64,000 nt of DNA from Bacillus sp. SD088 (GCF_017355205.1 NZ_JADIJK010000006.1:1-64000); one strand, 5' to 3'; shown: positions 53,171 through 62,526, counted from the first letter of the stretch. Notes: generated by a model from the letters alone, not told the origin. Made by a program: numbers and translations.

Positions 53171-54463
53171 ATGACTCATACTTTTAAGGGGGGAGATCGT
53201 ATACAAGCTACACGATCGAAATTAGAATCTTATATTAACCAATATCTCGATTTATGGGACTTTTACGGTGTGATCCAAGTGACCCAAAAAGGTGAAGTGC
53301 TCTTTGAAAGCGCCTACGGCTATGCGAATATTGAGTTTGGCATTAAAAATAATATCGATTCATGTTTTTCTCTTGCTTCCTTGTCAAAGCAGTTTACTGC
53401 CTTTGCAATTATGATTCTATACGATCAAAAACGATTAGATATCGATCAGCCTGCGCAACAATATCTGCCTGCCGACCTGCAGATTGATCAGTCGATAACT
53501 GTCCATCATTTGTTATCACATACGTCTGGATTATATAATTTTTATAATTTTGAAGATGATTTTTTTGCTGGATACAATCGGTTGGATTATTCAAAAAAAG
53601 ACTTCTTCCAGCGATATATTAAGAAAAAGCCTACAAAACCACCTGGCACAGTATATGACTATAATAACTCAAACTACAATTTACTTGCATGGATCATAGA
53701 AAATGTTTCGGGAGAAAGGTATGAAGATTTTATCCGGAACAATATATTTTTACCACTGAATATGGTAAACAGTGATGTAGATGATAGCAGTAAACTAATT
53801 CAAAATAGGTCCTGCAATTATGTAATGGATTTTGAGTCAACCATTAAATCTCCCTATTATAACGAAAAATTCAGTATCGGTGCAGGTGCTATCGTTTCAA
53901 ACAGCGCTGATTTATACAAATGGTATGTTTGTTTGCGCGATCGGAAAATCTTGTCAGAGAAAGCGTATAATAGATTTTTTAACGAAAATAGTAATAATTA
54001 TTGTTACGGACTTGAGCATTATCAGGTTTATGAGACAGACAAATATTCTCATGGAGGAGATCATTTAGGAATCAGTACGTATATGCAGGATTTTTTTGAT
54101 GAAGATATTTGTGTAATCATTCTTTCCAATAATGAAACAATCAACCAGTACAGATTGGGTGATGCAATTTCAGATATCCTCCATGAAGTTGATGTTGATC
54201 CTCCAACCAAGCATGAAGGGATTCCAATCACTGAAAACGAGCTTCAAAGATACTGTGGAGTGTACTTGAAAGATAAGATCCATGTAGAATACGTTGACGG
54301 AAAATTATATTTTACAAGATTTAATGGTAATCTTCATATTGAGATCTATCCAGTAGGTGAAGGAAAATTTGCTCGCAGACATTCTGACCAGAGTAATCCG
54401 TACAACATTACTGAAAATAAAAACGGGCAAATGACGTTTTTTGGATATAGCAAGGATGAATAG
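53171..54463 (+). CDS. Serine hydrolase of the beta-lactamase/PBP4* fold
   Basis: A 430-residue penicillin-binding-fold esterase. The SxxK motif is S70-L-S-K73 in FSLASLSKQFTAF; the YxN-type motif is in YDYNNSNYNLLAWI near residue 162; the third motif is HGGDHLGI near residue 294, where KTG would stand in true beta-lactamases. There is no signal peptide, so the enzyme is probably cytoplasmic and acts as an esterase or peptidase, not as a resistance enzyme. The C-terminal 90 residues form a separate beta domain. Confidence 0.86.
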   Translation: MTHTFKGGDRIQATRSKLESYINQYLDLWDFYGVIQVTQKGEVLFESAYGYANIEFGIKNNIDSCFSLASLSKQFTAFAIMILYDQKRLDIDQPAQQYLPADLQIDQSITVHHLLSHTSGLYNFYNFEDDFFAGYNRLDYSKKDFFQRYIKKKPTKPPGTVYDYNNSNYNLLAWIIENVSGERYEDFIRNNIFLPLNMVNSDVDDSSKLIQNRSCNYVMDFESTIKSPYYNEKFSIGAGAIVSNSADLYKWYVCLRDRKILSEKAYNRFFNENSNNYCYGLEHYQVYETDKYSHGGDHLGISTYMQDFFDEDICVIILSNNETINQYRLGDAISDILHEVDVDPPTKHEGIPITENELQRYCGVYLKDKIHVEYVDGKLYFTRFNGNLHIEIYPVGEGKFARRHSDQSNPYNITENKNGQMTFFGYSKDE

Positions 54464-54465
54464 AT

Positions 54466-54645
54466 ATGAATTCTATGATTGAAAATTTATGGGGATTAAA
54501 AAAAGTAGGTGGGATATGCGATTTTAAAGCCAAAGGAAATCGGATTGTAAGATTAATTCATTCAGAAGAAGGACAATTCGTTTTATTAGGCCAACAAAAA
54601 GGTGTGAGCCCTAATAAGAGCAAGAACATCGACAGGATTGGTTAA
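54466..54645 (+). pseudogene. Truncated N-lobe of a phosphotransferase
   Basis: ATG 54466, three bases after the hydrolase stop, opens 59 codons: MNSMIENLWGLKKVGG, then GNRIVRLIHSEEGQFVLLG, the N-lobe style of APH-like kinases just before the ATP-binding lysine. The catalytic lobe is missing and the frame ends in unrelated sequence. It is best seen as a deletion remnant, the fourth APH-related sequence in the window. A genuine short protein cannot be excluded. Confidence 0.45.
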
Positions 54646-54697
54646 TCTTAACTAGTCCTATAATTATATATAGTTTTGGTTTAGTACCATTTCGATC

Positions 54698-54755
54698 TTG
54701 ACAGGGAAAGGCGATTCTTTTAATATTAATTAGAATTCTAATTAATATTAAAAGA
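54698..54755 (+). promoter_or_regulatory. SigA promoter inside a 40-bp perfect palindrome
   Basis: TTGACA (54698-54703), 17 bases, TAATAT (54721-54726): a near-consensus promoter. The -10 lies in a perfect 40-bp palindrome, 54716-54755, centred on ttagaattctaa, just upstream of the MarR gene. A dimer bound to the palindrome would cover the -10, giving autorepression. Confidence 0.85.
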
Positions 54756-54765
54756 GGGTATACAC

Positions 54766-55221
54766 ATGAATAATTCTACAAACGTATCAAGCTGGAAATG
54801 GGATCAGGGGCCAATTGGCAGGATAGTCAAGACAGCTTATATTACGTTACGACGTGAAGTTGAAGAAGAATTAAAGCAGGTCGGATTGACACATACTCAG
54901 TGGACTGCTTTAGGGATTCTTCATTACTTTCCAGGAATCACTTCATCAGAATTAGAACAAATCTTAATGATTGAGCGTCCGAGTGTAACCAGTCTTATGA
55001 ATGGATTAGAAAAGAAAAAGCTTATTATACGCAAAAACTATTCAAAAGACGCGCGTTACAAGCAAATTTTCCTAACAGAAAAGGGAAAGAAGATTGCAAT
55101 GGAGACGCAACACTTTACACACCTAGTTGAAGATCGGATTAAAGATGGTTTATCGGCTGAAGAATTTGCAACGTTGAAAAATCTCCTTATTAAAACGGTT
55201 AATTTGTTTGAAAAAAAGTAA
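54766..55221 (+). CDS. MarR family transcriptional regulator
   Basis: A 151-residue winged-helix regulator. The DNA-binding region is SSELEQILMIERPSVTSLMNGLEKKKLIIRKNYSKDARYKQIFLTEKG near residues 58-105, with the MarR DxR wing (SKDARY). It carries no obvious cysteine for redox sensing, so ligand control is likely. The GAGGG ribosome site lies in the leader. The palindrome ttagaattctaa occurs both before this gene and before the VOC gene that follows, so one regulator probably controls both. Confidence 0.9.
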   Translation: MNNSTNVSSWKWDQGPIGRIVKTAYITLRREVEEELKQVGLTHTQWTALGILHYFPGITSSELEQILMIERPSVTSLMNGLEKKKLIIRKNYSKDARYKQIFLTEKGKKIAMETQHFTHLVEDRIKDGLSAEEFATLKNLLIKTVNLFEKK

Positions 55222-55246
55222 ATCGTAATTTTTTTACTGTATTAGT

Positions 55247-55262
55247 TAGAATTCTAATTAAA
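55247..55262. promoter_or_regulatory. Second MarR operator copy
   Basis: ttagaattctaattaa repeats the central 12 bases of the palindrome at 54730-54741. It lies about 20 bases before the start of the VOC gene. Confidence 0.75.
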
Positions 55263-55281
55263 TGTGAGGAAGTGAGTGTTC

Positions 55282-55782
55282 ATGAGTAATAAAAAACAAC
55301 AGGAACAGGGGCAAAAGCATTTTATATGGCAGGGATTTCACCATATTGCTTTGGTGACTCCAAATTTAGATGAGACAATCCATTTTTATCAGACTGTGCT
55401 AGAGATGGAGGTTGGAGATGTTTATCCAGCATTTAAGCAACGAGGGAGACATTGTTTTATTAAACCTGGAAAGGTAGATACTTGGGGAATTCATTTTTTC
55501 GAAAATCCAGAGGCCAAAATCTTTCGAAGCGATCAGGAATTAAGACGTTTGGCTGAGAACCCGAGGGCGGCCGAACTGTACAGCCATTTACCAGGTGCTC
55601 TTCAGCACATTGCATTCGCGGTGGAGACTGAGGAACAAGGGCTTCTTTTGAGAGAAAAGTTAAAGAGGGAAGATATAATGATGACTGACATTTATACTCA
55701 AGGTAGTATATGTAATTTTATTTTTACGGACAACACTGGCATTCAATTAGAGGTTGCATGGCCTAAAGTGATGATGAATTGA
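55282..55782 (+). CDS. VOC family protein (glyoxalase/bleomycin resistance/dioxygenase type)
   Basis: A 166-residue single-module VOC protein. GFHHIALVTPNLDETIHFYQTVLEMEVG gives the first metal His, RHCFIKPGKVDTWGIHFFE the second ligand region, and LQHIAFAVETEEQGL the third, with a terminal Glu in IQLEVAWPK. The full set of two His and a Glu is compatible with a metal enzyme. ATG 55282 has GAGGAAG upstream. Direct linkage to MarR suggests detoxification of an electrophile or quinone, by analogy with MhqR systems. Confidence 0.84.
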   Translation: MSNKKQQEQGQKHFIWQGFHHIALVTPNLDETIHFYQTVLEMEVGDVYPAFKQRGRHCFIKPGKVDTWGIHFFENPEAKIFRSDQELRRLAENPRAAELYSHLPGALQHIAFAVETEEQGLLLREKLKREDIMMTDIYTQGSICNFIFTDNTGIQLEVAWPKVMMN

Positions 55783-55965
55783 AAGCCCTTATCTCTTTAC
55801 CAAGATATTGAGCGTGATTATATACTTTTAATAGTATTTTTTTATTTGGCAAAAACATGATTCAAAGTCCACTCTAAAATGCGTATTTACTTGTAAATAA
55901 TGAATAGTTTCGATTTTCAAGTTAAAAATAAAGAAAAGGTTCATTATGAAAGGAGTACGTATTCA

Positions 55966-57021
55966 GTGGAGCCGATTAAACCGACTAGAATAAAAACACG
56001 AAAGTCGAATGATATAGAGGAAAAATTAACAGCTGCGGAAATGGGAAAACTTTGGGCTACATACACTGGGAATACGATGGCTAGCTGTGTTCTCGAGTAT
56101 TTTCTTCAACATGTGGAAGACAAAGAAATTAAGAAGGTATTAGAGAATGCTTTAACGCTAAGTAAATCTCTTGTGACTAGCATTAAAGACATATTTATTC
56201 AAGAAAACTTCCCTGTACCTATTGGATTTTCGAGTGAAGATGTGAACTTAGGTGCTCCAAGGTTATTTTCCGATGAATTCTATCTTCACTATTTAAAGTA
56301 TACAAGTAAGGCGGGAATGAGTATATACTCGATCGCTGTCCCTTTAATGATCAGGAAAGATATAAAAGATTTTTTTACACACACTCTCGACTCTACCGTA
56401 CAACTTGTCACACAAATAAATGAGGTGGCGCACCAAAAGGGATTTTATGTAAAGCCACCGACCCTTCCTAATCCGAAAAGCGTCGATTTTGTCAAACAGC
56501 AAAATTATTTAAGTGGTTTTTTCGGTCATATTCGTCCTCTCCATGCGCTTGAGGTGACACATTTATTTGATAATATCGAAAATAATGTGACAAGTAAGGC
56601 ATTGCTTCTTGCCTTCAGCCAAGTAGCCAAAACAGAAAAAGTGAAAAAATTTATGTTACGGGGGAAGGAATTGACGGGCAAGCATATCGAAACCTGTTCA
56701 CAACAACTTCATAAAAATAACTTGCCGTCACCGCCCCTTTTAGATAACCTAGTGTCCACCTCAACCTTTTCCCCATTTTCAGATAAGTTGATGCTATGGC
56801 ATAAAATTGATACATTCTCGATGAAAATTAGATCTTATGCCAACGGTGCATCACTGAATGGAAGACGGGATATTGGTGCAATGTACGCTAAGTTTATAAT
56901 GGATGTAAGTTTATATGTAGAAGACGGAGCCAATATTATGGTTGATCATGGATGGATGGAACAACCACCAGAAGCGATTGACCGAGAGGCATTAGCAAAG
57001 GAGAAACAATCAAATGAATGA
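55966..57021 (+). CDS. DUF3231 family protein
   Basis: A 351-residue protein made of two similar helical halves of the DUF3231 type: LTAAEMGKLWATYTGNTMASCVLEYFLQHVEDKEIKKVLENALTLS opens the first, and SGFFGHIRPLHALEVTHLFDNIENNVTSKALLLAFSQVAKTEKV the second. The helix-rich ferritin-like style is typical of Bacillus spore-associated or stress proteins. GTG 55966 with AAAGGAG at 10 bases is preferred to ATG 55900, which has no ribosome site. Function is unknown. Confidence 0.82.
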   Translation: MEPIKPTRIKTRKSNDIEEKLTAAEMGKLWATYTGNTMASCVLEYFLQHVEDKEIKKVLENALTLSKSLVTSIKDIFIQENFPVPIGFSSEDVNLGAPRLFSDEFYLHYLKYTSKAGMSIYSIAVPLMIRKDIKDFFTHTLDSTVQLVTQINEVAHQKGFYVKPPTLPNPKSVDFVKQQNYLSGFFGHIRPLHALEVTHLFDNIENNVTSKALLLAFSQVAKTEKVKKFMLRGKELTGKHIETCSQQLHKNNLPSPPLLDNLVSTSTFSPFSDKLMLWHKIDTFSMKIRSYANGASLNGRRDIGAMYAKFIMDVSLYVEDGANIMVDHGWMEQPPEAIDREALAKEKQSNE

Positions 57022-57178
57022 GAGGGAAGGATTGATCTACATCGCCTAAAACTTCCGAGGAGGGAACCAAAAATTTCATGCATTCTATGCATCCTCTATC
57101 TCTGCATTAATTAATTCTTCTGAAAGAATGTTGAAAAAACGACACTAACCCTTTTGAACACCTGTATAAATTAACCAA

Positions 57179-57228
57179 AGGTTGTCCTGGAAATCTTAAT
57201 GAGATTTTCAATGGGCAGCTTTTTTTGT
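57179..57228 (+). terminator. Rho-independent terminator
   Basis: An inner stem tggaaatct/agattttca is extended outwards by aggttgtcc/gggcagct with mismatches, followed by seven T at about 57220. It ends the DUF3231 transcript. The remainder of 57022-57360 holds no recognisable gene. Confidence 0.7.
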
Positions 57229-57360
57229 GGGAAAATCGTATTCTTTTTTTGCAATAAGTGAGGGATGGACAGTTCTAAAGCCTTCGAAGTATAGTTGATG
57301 GTTAATTCTTTTAAAAAAGAGGGTATGGTATTCATACAATTCAAGAATAGGAGGATTCAA

Positions 57361-58500
57361 GTGATTGAGGCATATCTAGAAGAAAAAAAGCCTGAGATGA
57401 TTGAACTCTTGGAACAACTTGTTAATACAGATAGCGGCTCTGATGACAAGGAAGGCGTTGATGAAGTAGGAGATATTTTAAAAGAGAAGTTTGAGACAGC
57501 AGGCATGCATGTAAAGATACATCGTGAAAAAGAGTTTGGTAATCACTTAGAAATAAAAGCTAATGAAGACTGTGATCCGAAAATTATGGTTATTGCACAT
57601 ATGGACACCGTCTTTCCTAAGGGAGAAGCTGGAGAACGTCCATTTAAAATAATTGGAGATAAAGCGTTTGGCCCAGGTGTAAATGATGAAAAAGCAAGCC
57701 ATGTCCAAGTTTTATATGCTTTAAAGGCTTTGAAGACAAGTGGATCTGATGCATATAAAAATATCCATGTGATTTTTAATAGTGATGAAGAAGTGGGTTC
57801 GCCGTCTTCGAAATCACTGATAAAACAGATTGCTGAGGACAAGCAATATTCATTAGTTGTAGAATGCGCCCGTCCTAACGGAGGGATTGTCACGGAGCGA
57901 AAAGGGGTAGGAAATTTCTCGCTCGATGTAAAAGGGAAAAGTGCCCATGCTGGTGTGGAGCCAAAAAGAGGCAGAAGTGCTATTGAGGAAATCTCTGACA
58001 AAATCCTAAAACTTCAAAAATTAAATAACTATGAGGAAGGATTAAGTGTCAATGTCGGATTAGTCAATGGCGGAACCTCAAGTAATACCGTACCTCCAAA
58101 TGCTAAAGCAGAGATTGACGTTCGGATTAAAGGAGAAGAACAAGCGGGAGAGGTGACAAAAGAAATAACCAAAATTGCCCAGCAAGAGCATGTGCCAGGA
58201 ACATCGACGGAACTCAGAGGGAGTATCAGCAGACCTCCAATGGTAAAAACGGAACAAACAGAGCAATTAGTAAAAGTAATTCAAGAAGCAGGTGACGAAC
58301 TGGGAATGTCGGTTCATTCATTGCGTTCAGGTGGAGGATCTGACGCAGCTTTTACGGCAGTGGAAGGGATTCCAACAGTAGATGGAATGGGACCAATGGG
58401 GGAATTCTCACATAGCGAAACCGATGAATATACCGATTTAAAGACGTTTCCGCAACATACAGCCTTGTTGGCAAAAACCATTGAAAAGTTAAGCAAGTAA
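57361..58500 (+). CDS. M20 family metallopeptidase (carboxypeptidase G2-like)
   Basis: A 379-residue zinc exopeptidase. The first metal His-Asp is in VIAHMDTVFPKG near residue 78, the bridging Asp in GPGVNDEKAS near 105, the catalytic Glu pair in FNSDEEVGS near 142, another ligand in VVECARPNGG near 165, and the last His in GEFSHSETDEY near 353. The dimerisation domain lies at 180-290. GTG 57361 is placed 10 bases after AGGAGG. CPG2-like enzymes remove C-terminal glutamate; the neighbouring gamma-glutamyltransferase fits glutamyl-peptide turnover. Confidence 0.88.
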   Translation: MIEAYLEEKKPEMIELLEQLVNTDSGSDDKEGVDEVGDILKEKFETAGMHVKIHREKEFGNHLEIKANEDCDPKIMVIAHMDTVFPKGEAGERPFKIIGDKAFGPGVNDEKASHVQVLYALKALKTSGSDAYKNIHVIFNSDEEVGSPSSKSLIKQIAEDKQYSLVVECARPNGGIVTERKGVGNFSLDVKGKSAHAGVEPKRGRSAIEEISDKILKLQKLNNYEEGLSVNVGLVNGGTSSNTVPPNAKAEIDVRIKGEEQAGEVTKEITKIAQQEHVPGTSTELRGSISRPPMVKTEQTEQLVKVIQEAGDELGMSVHSLRSGGGSDAAFTAVEGIPTVDGMGPMGEFSHSETDEYTDLKTFPQHTALLAKTIEKLSK

Positions 58501-58584
58501 GAAAGGTTCTGGAGCTCTCCCATCTCCTCCCGCTGTCATCTCAAATATCAAATAATATAAGTGAAAAACAAGGAGGAAGCTGAT

Positions 58585-60279
58585 ATGAACATACGAGAGA
58601 TTTTTCAACAGCAAAAAACTTCAGGTATCAAGAAGGGAGAGCAAAGAGCCATCGGCAATTTCGGAATGACAGCCAGTGCAACGAAGCAATCCTCCGAAAT
58701 TGGGGCGCAGGTATTGAGGGATGGAGGGAACGCGGTGGATGCTATTGTTGCGATGCAGTTTGCCCTTTCCGTGTCAGAACCTTTTAATACCGGACTAGGT
58801 GCAAGTGGTTTTATACTTGTGTACAACCAGCATTCAGGGACTACACAGGTGATTAATGGGCATTCTAAAGCTCCTGAGCATTTGTCACCTGATATGTGCC
58901 TGGATGAAAAAGGAAAAATCATTCCTTTTTTTGAGCGTACGGTAAACGCCAATTTTATCGGGATTCCGGGGATTTTGAAAGCCATGGAAAAAGCGAATGA
59001 CACATACGGCACAATGTCTTTAGCACGGTTAATTGAGCCGTCCATCCAATTAGCAAAAGAAGGAATGGAAGTGAACTGGTTGTGGGAAAGGGCATTAGAC
59101 ATGTATGGAGATAGAGTTGGCCAGACTGCTAGGTCGCTTTTTTATCCTAACGACACCCCTTTAAAGAAGGGAAAAATGGTAAAAAACAAAGAATTAGCGC
59201 ATTCCTTGAGAATCATTCAAGAAAAGGGAATAGGCGCTTTTTATAACGGAGAAATTGGAGAAGCGATCATCCAACTCATTCATGATAAAAAGGGCTGTAT
59301 GACGAAGGAAGATTTGCGAAATTATCGAGCTGAAATACAAAACCCGATCATAGGGGACTATAAAGGCTTGCAAGTGGCAACCCCGGGACCACCGAACGGC
59401 GCAGGTGTTTCGCTGCTTCAGCTACTGAAAATCCTTGAAAAGGTAAAAATTGAACAATATGATAGAAATTCATGGGAGAAGCATTTTTTACTAGCCGAAG
59501 CGATGCGAATTGTATTTACGGACAAACTGACTTATATGGGAGATCCAGACTTTTTTAATATCCCAGTGAATGGATTATTGCATCCGAAATATATTGCTGA
59601 ACGAGTGAAATTAATCAATTTTGACAGAATGAACCAAGGAGTCGATTTTGGGAACCCTTGGAAGTATGAAGAGAAAGAGAATGATTTGTATCAAGAATTA
59701 CAGGGCGGCGAAACGACTCATTTTACCGCTGTAGATAGGTGGGGGAATATTGCCGCCTGTACATCTTCGTTGGAACACTACTTTGGATCAGGCATTATGG
59801 TTCCAGGCCATGGTTTTCTTTTAAATAACGATTTAACGGATTTTTATCCTACAGAAGAAAGTGTAAATGACTTGCAGGCGAATAAGTATCCCGTCAGCAC
59901 AAAATGTCCGACCATCATTTTTCATGATGGGAAACCAGTTATGACACTTGGTTCACCAGGGGGACCAACGATCGTTGCTTCTGTAGCCCAAGTGATGATC
60001 AATGTCCTAGACTATAAAATGGATGTAAAAGAAGCCATTGAACAGCCACGTATTTATAACAGCACGGCACCAAAAATTATATGTGATGAGCGTTTGGACG
60101 AGAATGTAAAAAACAAATTAGGCAGCATGGGATTTGAGCTCCTAAGCACAGACATCGTGATTGGAAATGTACAAGCTATCCTATTGGATCAGGAGAATCA
60201 TCGGATGTATGGAGCCGCTGATTCATCCCGGCCTGGAGCAGCGATTGGGATTTGGAAAGAGGGTCATGGGAAGGAATGA
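58585..60279 (+). CDS. Gamma-glutamyltransferase (YwrD/GGT-like)
   Basis: A 564-residue Ntn-hydrolase precursor. The nucleophile is Thr377 in GGETTHFTAVDRWGN, where autocatalytic cleavage creates the small subunit; CTSSLEHYFGSGIMVPGHGFLLNNDLTDF is the conserved substrate loop. SSSSKAP-like GHSKAPEHLSPDM lies in the large subunit. No signal peptide is seen (MNIREIFQQQ), unlike secreted GGT, so this is a cytoplasmic YwrD-type member. ATG 58585 follows AAGGAGG. It lies 85 bases after the M20 peptidase and may share its operon. Confidence 0.9.
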   Translation: MNIREIFQQQKTSGIKKGEQRAIGNFGMTASATKQSSEIGAQVLRDGGNAVDAIVAMQFALSVSEPFNTGLGASGFILVYNQHSGTTQVINGHSKAPEHLSPDMCLDEKGKIIPFFERTVNANFIGIPGILKAMEKANDTYGTMSLARLIEPSIQLAKEGMEVNWLWERALDMYGDRVGQTARSLFYPNDTPLKKGKMVKNKELAHSLRIIQEKGIGAFYNGEIGEAIIQLIHDKKGCMTKEDLRNYRAEIQNPIIGDYKGLQVATPGPPNGAGVSLLQLLKILEKVKIEQYDRNSWEKHFLLAEAMRIVFTDKLTYMGDPDFFNIPVNGLLHPKYIAERVKLINFDRMNQGVDFGNPWKYEEKENDLYQELQGGETTHFTAVDRWGNIAACTSSLEHYFGSGIMVPGHGFLLNNDLTDFYPTEESVNDLQANKYPVSTKCPTIIFHDGKPVMTLGSPGGPTIVASVAQVMINVLDYKMDVKEAIEQPRIYNSTAPKIICDERLDENVKNKLGSMGFELLSTDIVIGNVQAILLDQENHRMYGAADSSRPGAAIGIWKEGHGKE

Positions 60280-60418
60280 CGAAAAAGCAGGGCTATCTAA
60301 AAAGGGGATTGGTTGCCTTTTTGGAGGCTCTTTTTGAAGGGAGATATTTAGAACCTCGTCAAAACTCACTAACTCTGCTATCTTATTCCTATGAATGGTT
60401 ACTTTAGGATGTGTCGTT

Positions 60419-60811
60419 TTGAAAAAATTGAAGGTTGAACCAAACACGGTGATAAAATCACTTCCTTGTTCACTATTAGCTGCGCTAACTTTAAGTATAA
60501 TCACATTGCTTTTTGTTCCATCCTATTTTTCGATTATTGGTATTTGCTTCTACACAATCATTTACTTTTCAGTGTACTTAATTTTTATTGTCCCTATTCA
60601 AATATATCTAAATCGAAAATCAAGAAAGTTCCACCTTTTCTATCTTTTTATCTATATTTCCGGCTCTTTATTTGCCTCTGAGATTGTGATAATGATCAAT
60701 GGAGAAAATCCTTTTACCATAACAAATTTTTATGTAATTTCCCTATTGGCTGCTATCGTCATATGGATATTCGATTCACTTATCTTACAAGAGAGCAGAA
60801 CTGGAGTATAA
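60419..60811 (+). CDS. Small membrane protein (possibly UPF0715-like)
   Basis: A 130-residue protein with four predicted transmembrane helices (about residues 16-36, 40-62, 72-92 and 100-122). I use TTG 60419 as start; a GTG at 60395 would add eight residues, and neither has a strong ribosome site. It has the layout of UPF0715-type Bacillus membrane proteins, an uncertain match. No function is assigned. Confidence 0.5.
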   Translation: MKKLKVEPNTVIKSLPCSLLAALTLSIITLLFVPSYFSIIGICFYTIIYFSVYLIFIVPIQIYLNRKSRKFHLFYLFIYISGSLFASEIVIMINGENPFTITNFYVISLLAAIVIWIFDSLILQESRTGV

Positions 60812-60914
60812 AGAGCATATGCTTCTGGTAAGTGTTTTATAAAATAAGTTTGTGGTACGGGCCTCTAGTCCTTAAAAGCTATTGACCACCTTGACCTTTA
60901 CAGAGCAATCATTT

Positions 60915-61200
60915 AGAATAGGGCCAATAATGAAAAAGCGATGAGGAAGAGGAGTAAACTATAAGAACGCTTTAGAGAGCTGATGGTTGGTGAAAATCAG
61001 TGCGGTATTTTAGTTGAATGGACTTCTGAGCTGCTTGACTGAAATGACAGTAGGTTTAGCGGAATGTCTTACCGTTAAAAAAGACTGCGTATCGAAACAA
61101 CTGGTTTTGTTTCCGTACAGATTAGTGCGTTTGCTTTTGTAAACGAATGAAGGTGGCACCACGGGTTACTCGTCCTTTTTTGGATGGGTAGCCCTTTTTG
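60915..61200 (+). ncRNA. T-box leader, tRNA-Trp responsive
   Basis: A complete T-box riboswitch upstream of a tryptophanyl-tRNA synthetase gene. Stem I has the agagagctgatgg element (about 60974), the specifier loop around gaatggac gives codon TGG (61019-61021), matching tRNA-Trp, and the T-box itself is ggtggcacc at 61152-61160. A terminator follows: gggttactcgtcc (61163-61175) with ggatgggtagccc (61182-61194) and five T. Uncharged tRNA-Trp should bind the specifier and the T-box and prevent termination. Confidence 0.93.
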
Positions 61201-61223
61201 TGTGAATTTTGAGGAGGAGTATG

Positions 61224-62222
61224 ATGAAAAAATCGATTTTAACAGGGATTAAACCGACAGGACGGATTCATTTAGGCAATTATATGGGAGCGATCAAGCC
61301 GGCCTTGGAACTAGCGAGGACACCAGATTATCAAGCAGCATACTTTATTGCCGATTATCACGTGTTAACCAAAATGCATCATGCAGAGGAATTTCGTGAC
61401 CTATCAAATGGGGTTGCCGCAACATGGTTGGCTTTAGGGCTTGATCCTGAACAGGTCATCTTTTATCGACAATCCGATGTACCAGAGATTTTTGAATTAA
61501 ATTGGATCTTAAGTTGTTTTGCCTCCAAAGGGTTATTGAATCGGGCCCATGCCTATAAAGCGATCGTGGAGGACAATAAAAGGTTAGGCAGGGATGCTGA
61601 CTTTGGTGTGAATATGGGGTTATTTAATTATCCTATCCTTATGGCAGCAGATATTTTGCTGTTTCAAACGGAAGTAGTTCCAGTTGGAAAAGATCAAGTT
61701 CAGCATGTGGAAATTGCGAGAGACCTTGCGCAAAATTTTAATCGTAATTACGGGGAAACATTTCTACTGCCAGAATATAAAATACAAGAAGATACGGCTG
61801 TCCTACCTGGATTAGATGGGCGGAAAATGAGTAAAAGTTATCAAAATACGATCCCGCTTTTTGTAGAACCAAAAAAGCTGCAAAAACTTATCAATAAAAT
61901 TAAAACAGATTCATTACCACCAGAAGCACCAAAAGACCCTGATACATCTATTTTGTTTCGATTGTATACAGAATTTGCTTCTTCACAGGAAATTCAAGTG
62001 ATGAAAGAGCAATATGGAAATGGCATTGGGTGGGGGGAAGTGAAGAAGGAATTATTTCTCGTGATGAATCGGTTTATCGAAGAACCGCGGGCAAAATATA
62101 ATGAACTCATGTCCTCACCTGAAACAATTGATAAAATATTAAAAGAAGGGGGAGAAAAGGCGAGGGCTATAAGTATCCCTTTTTTGCATGAGGTTAAAGA
62201 GAAGATTGGGTTTAAAATGTAG
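61224..62222 (+). CDS. trpS: Tryptophanyl-tRNA synthetase
   Basis: Charges tRNA-Trp with tryptophan. A 332-residue class Ic synthetase: HIGH-type motif IHLGNYMGA near residues 15-23, KMSKS at 201-205 preceded by LPGLDGR, and a Rossmann core with LNRAHAYKAIVEDNKR. The start ATG 61224 is about 7 bases after GGAGGAG. The sequence differs clearly from the remembered B. subtilis TrpS (N-terminus LTGIKPTGRIHLG against FSGIQPSGSVTLG), so this may be a second, alternative enzyme. Its T-box makes it tryptophan-starvation-inducible. Confidence 0.94.
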   Translation: MKKSILTGIKPTGRIHLGNYMGAIKPALELARTPDYQAAYFIADYHVLTKMHHAEEFRDLSNGVAATWLALGLDPEQVIFYRQSDVPEIFELNWILSCFASKGLLNRAHAYKAIVEDNKRLGRDADFGVNMGLFNYPILMAADILLFQTEVVPVGKDQVQHVEIARDLAQNFNRNYGETFLLPEYKIQEDTAVLPGLDGRKMSKSYQNTIPLFVEPKKLQKLINKIKTDSLPPEAPKDPDTSILFRLYTEFASSQEIQVMKEQYGNGIGWGEVKKELFLVMNRFIEEPRAKYNELMSSPETIDKILKEGGEKARAISIPFLHEVKEKIGFKM

Positions 62223-62419
62223 TATTTGTGAATGCCTAGCTAGCTTTTGGATAAAGGCAAAAAGTAGTCTTAGTGCTTAAGTTAAGTCATATGTTTTAAG
62301 TCTATCCTATTAAATGAGCGGTTGATCTTACGAAGTGGACGATACTTGACACTAATTGGCCCAATCCCGCACTTAAATGGTCGGAGCATTAAAAAGAGAT
62401 TTTCGAACTATTGGAAAGA

Positions 62420-62460
62420 AAAAGCTCCTACCTTCGAATCCCCAAAGCAGGGGCTTTTCA
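62420..62460 (+). terminator. Rho-independent terminator
   Basis: aaaagctcct (62420-62429) pairs with aggggctttt (62449-62458) with one G-T pair, around a 19-base loop. It ends the trpS transcript, 200 bases after the stop. Confidence 0.65.
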
Positions 62461-62526
62461 CTTCATTCAAATAATCATCCACATTAAATTTGATTACCAT
62501 GAGAAGATTCAGTTCTTAAACCTCAG

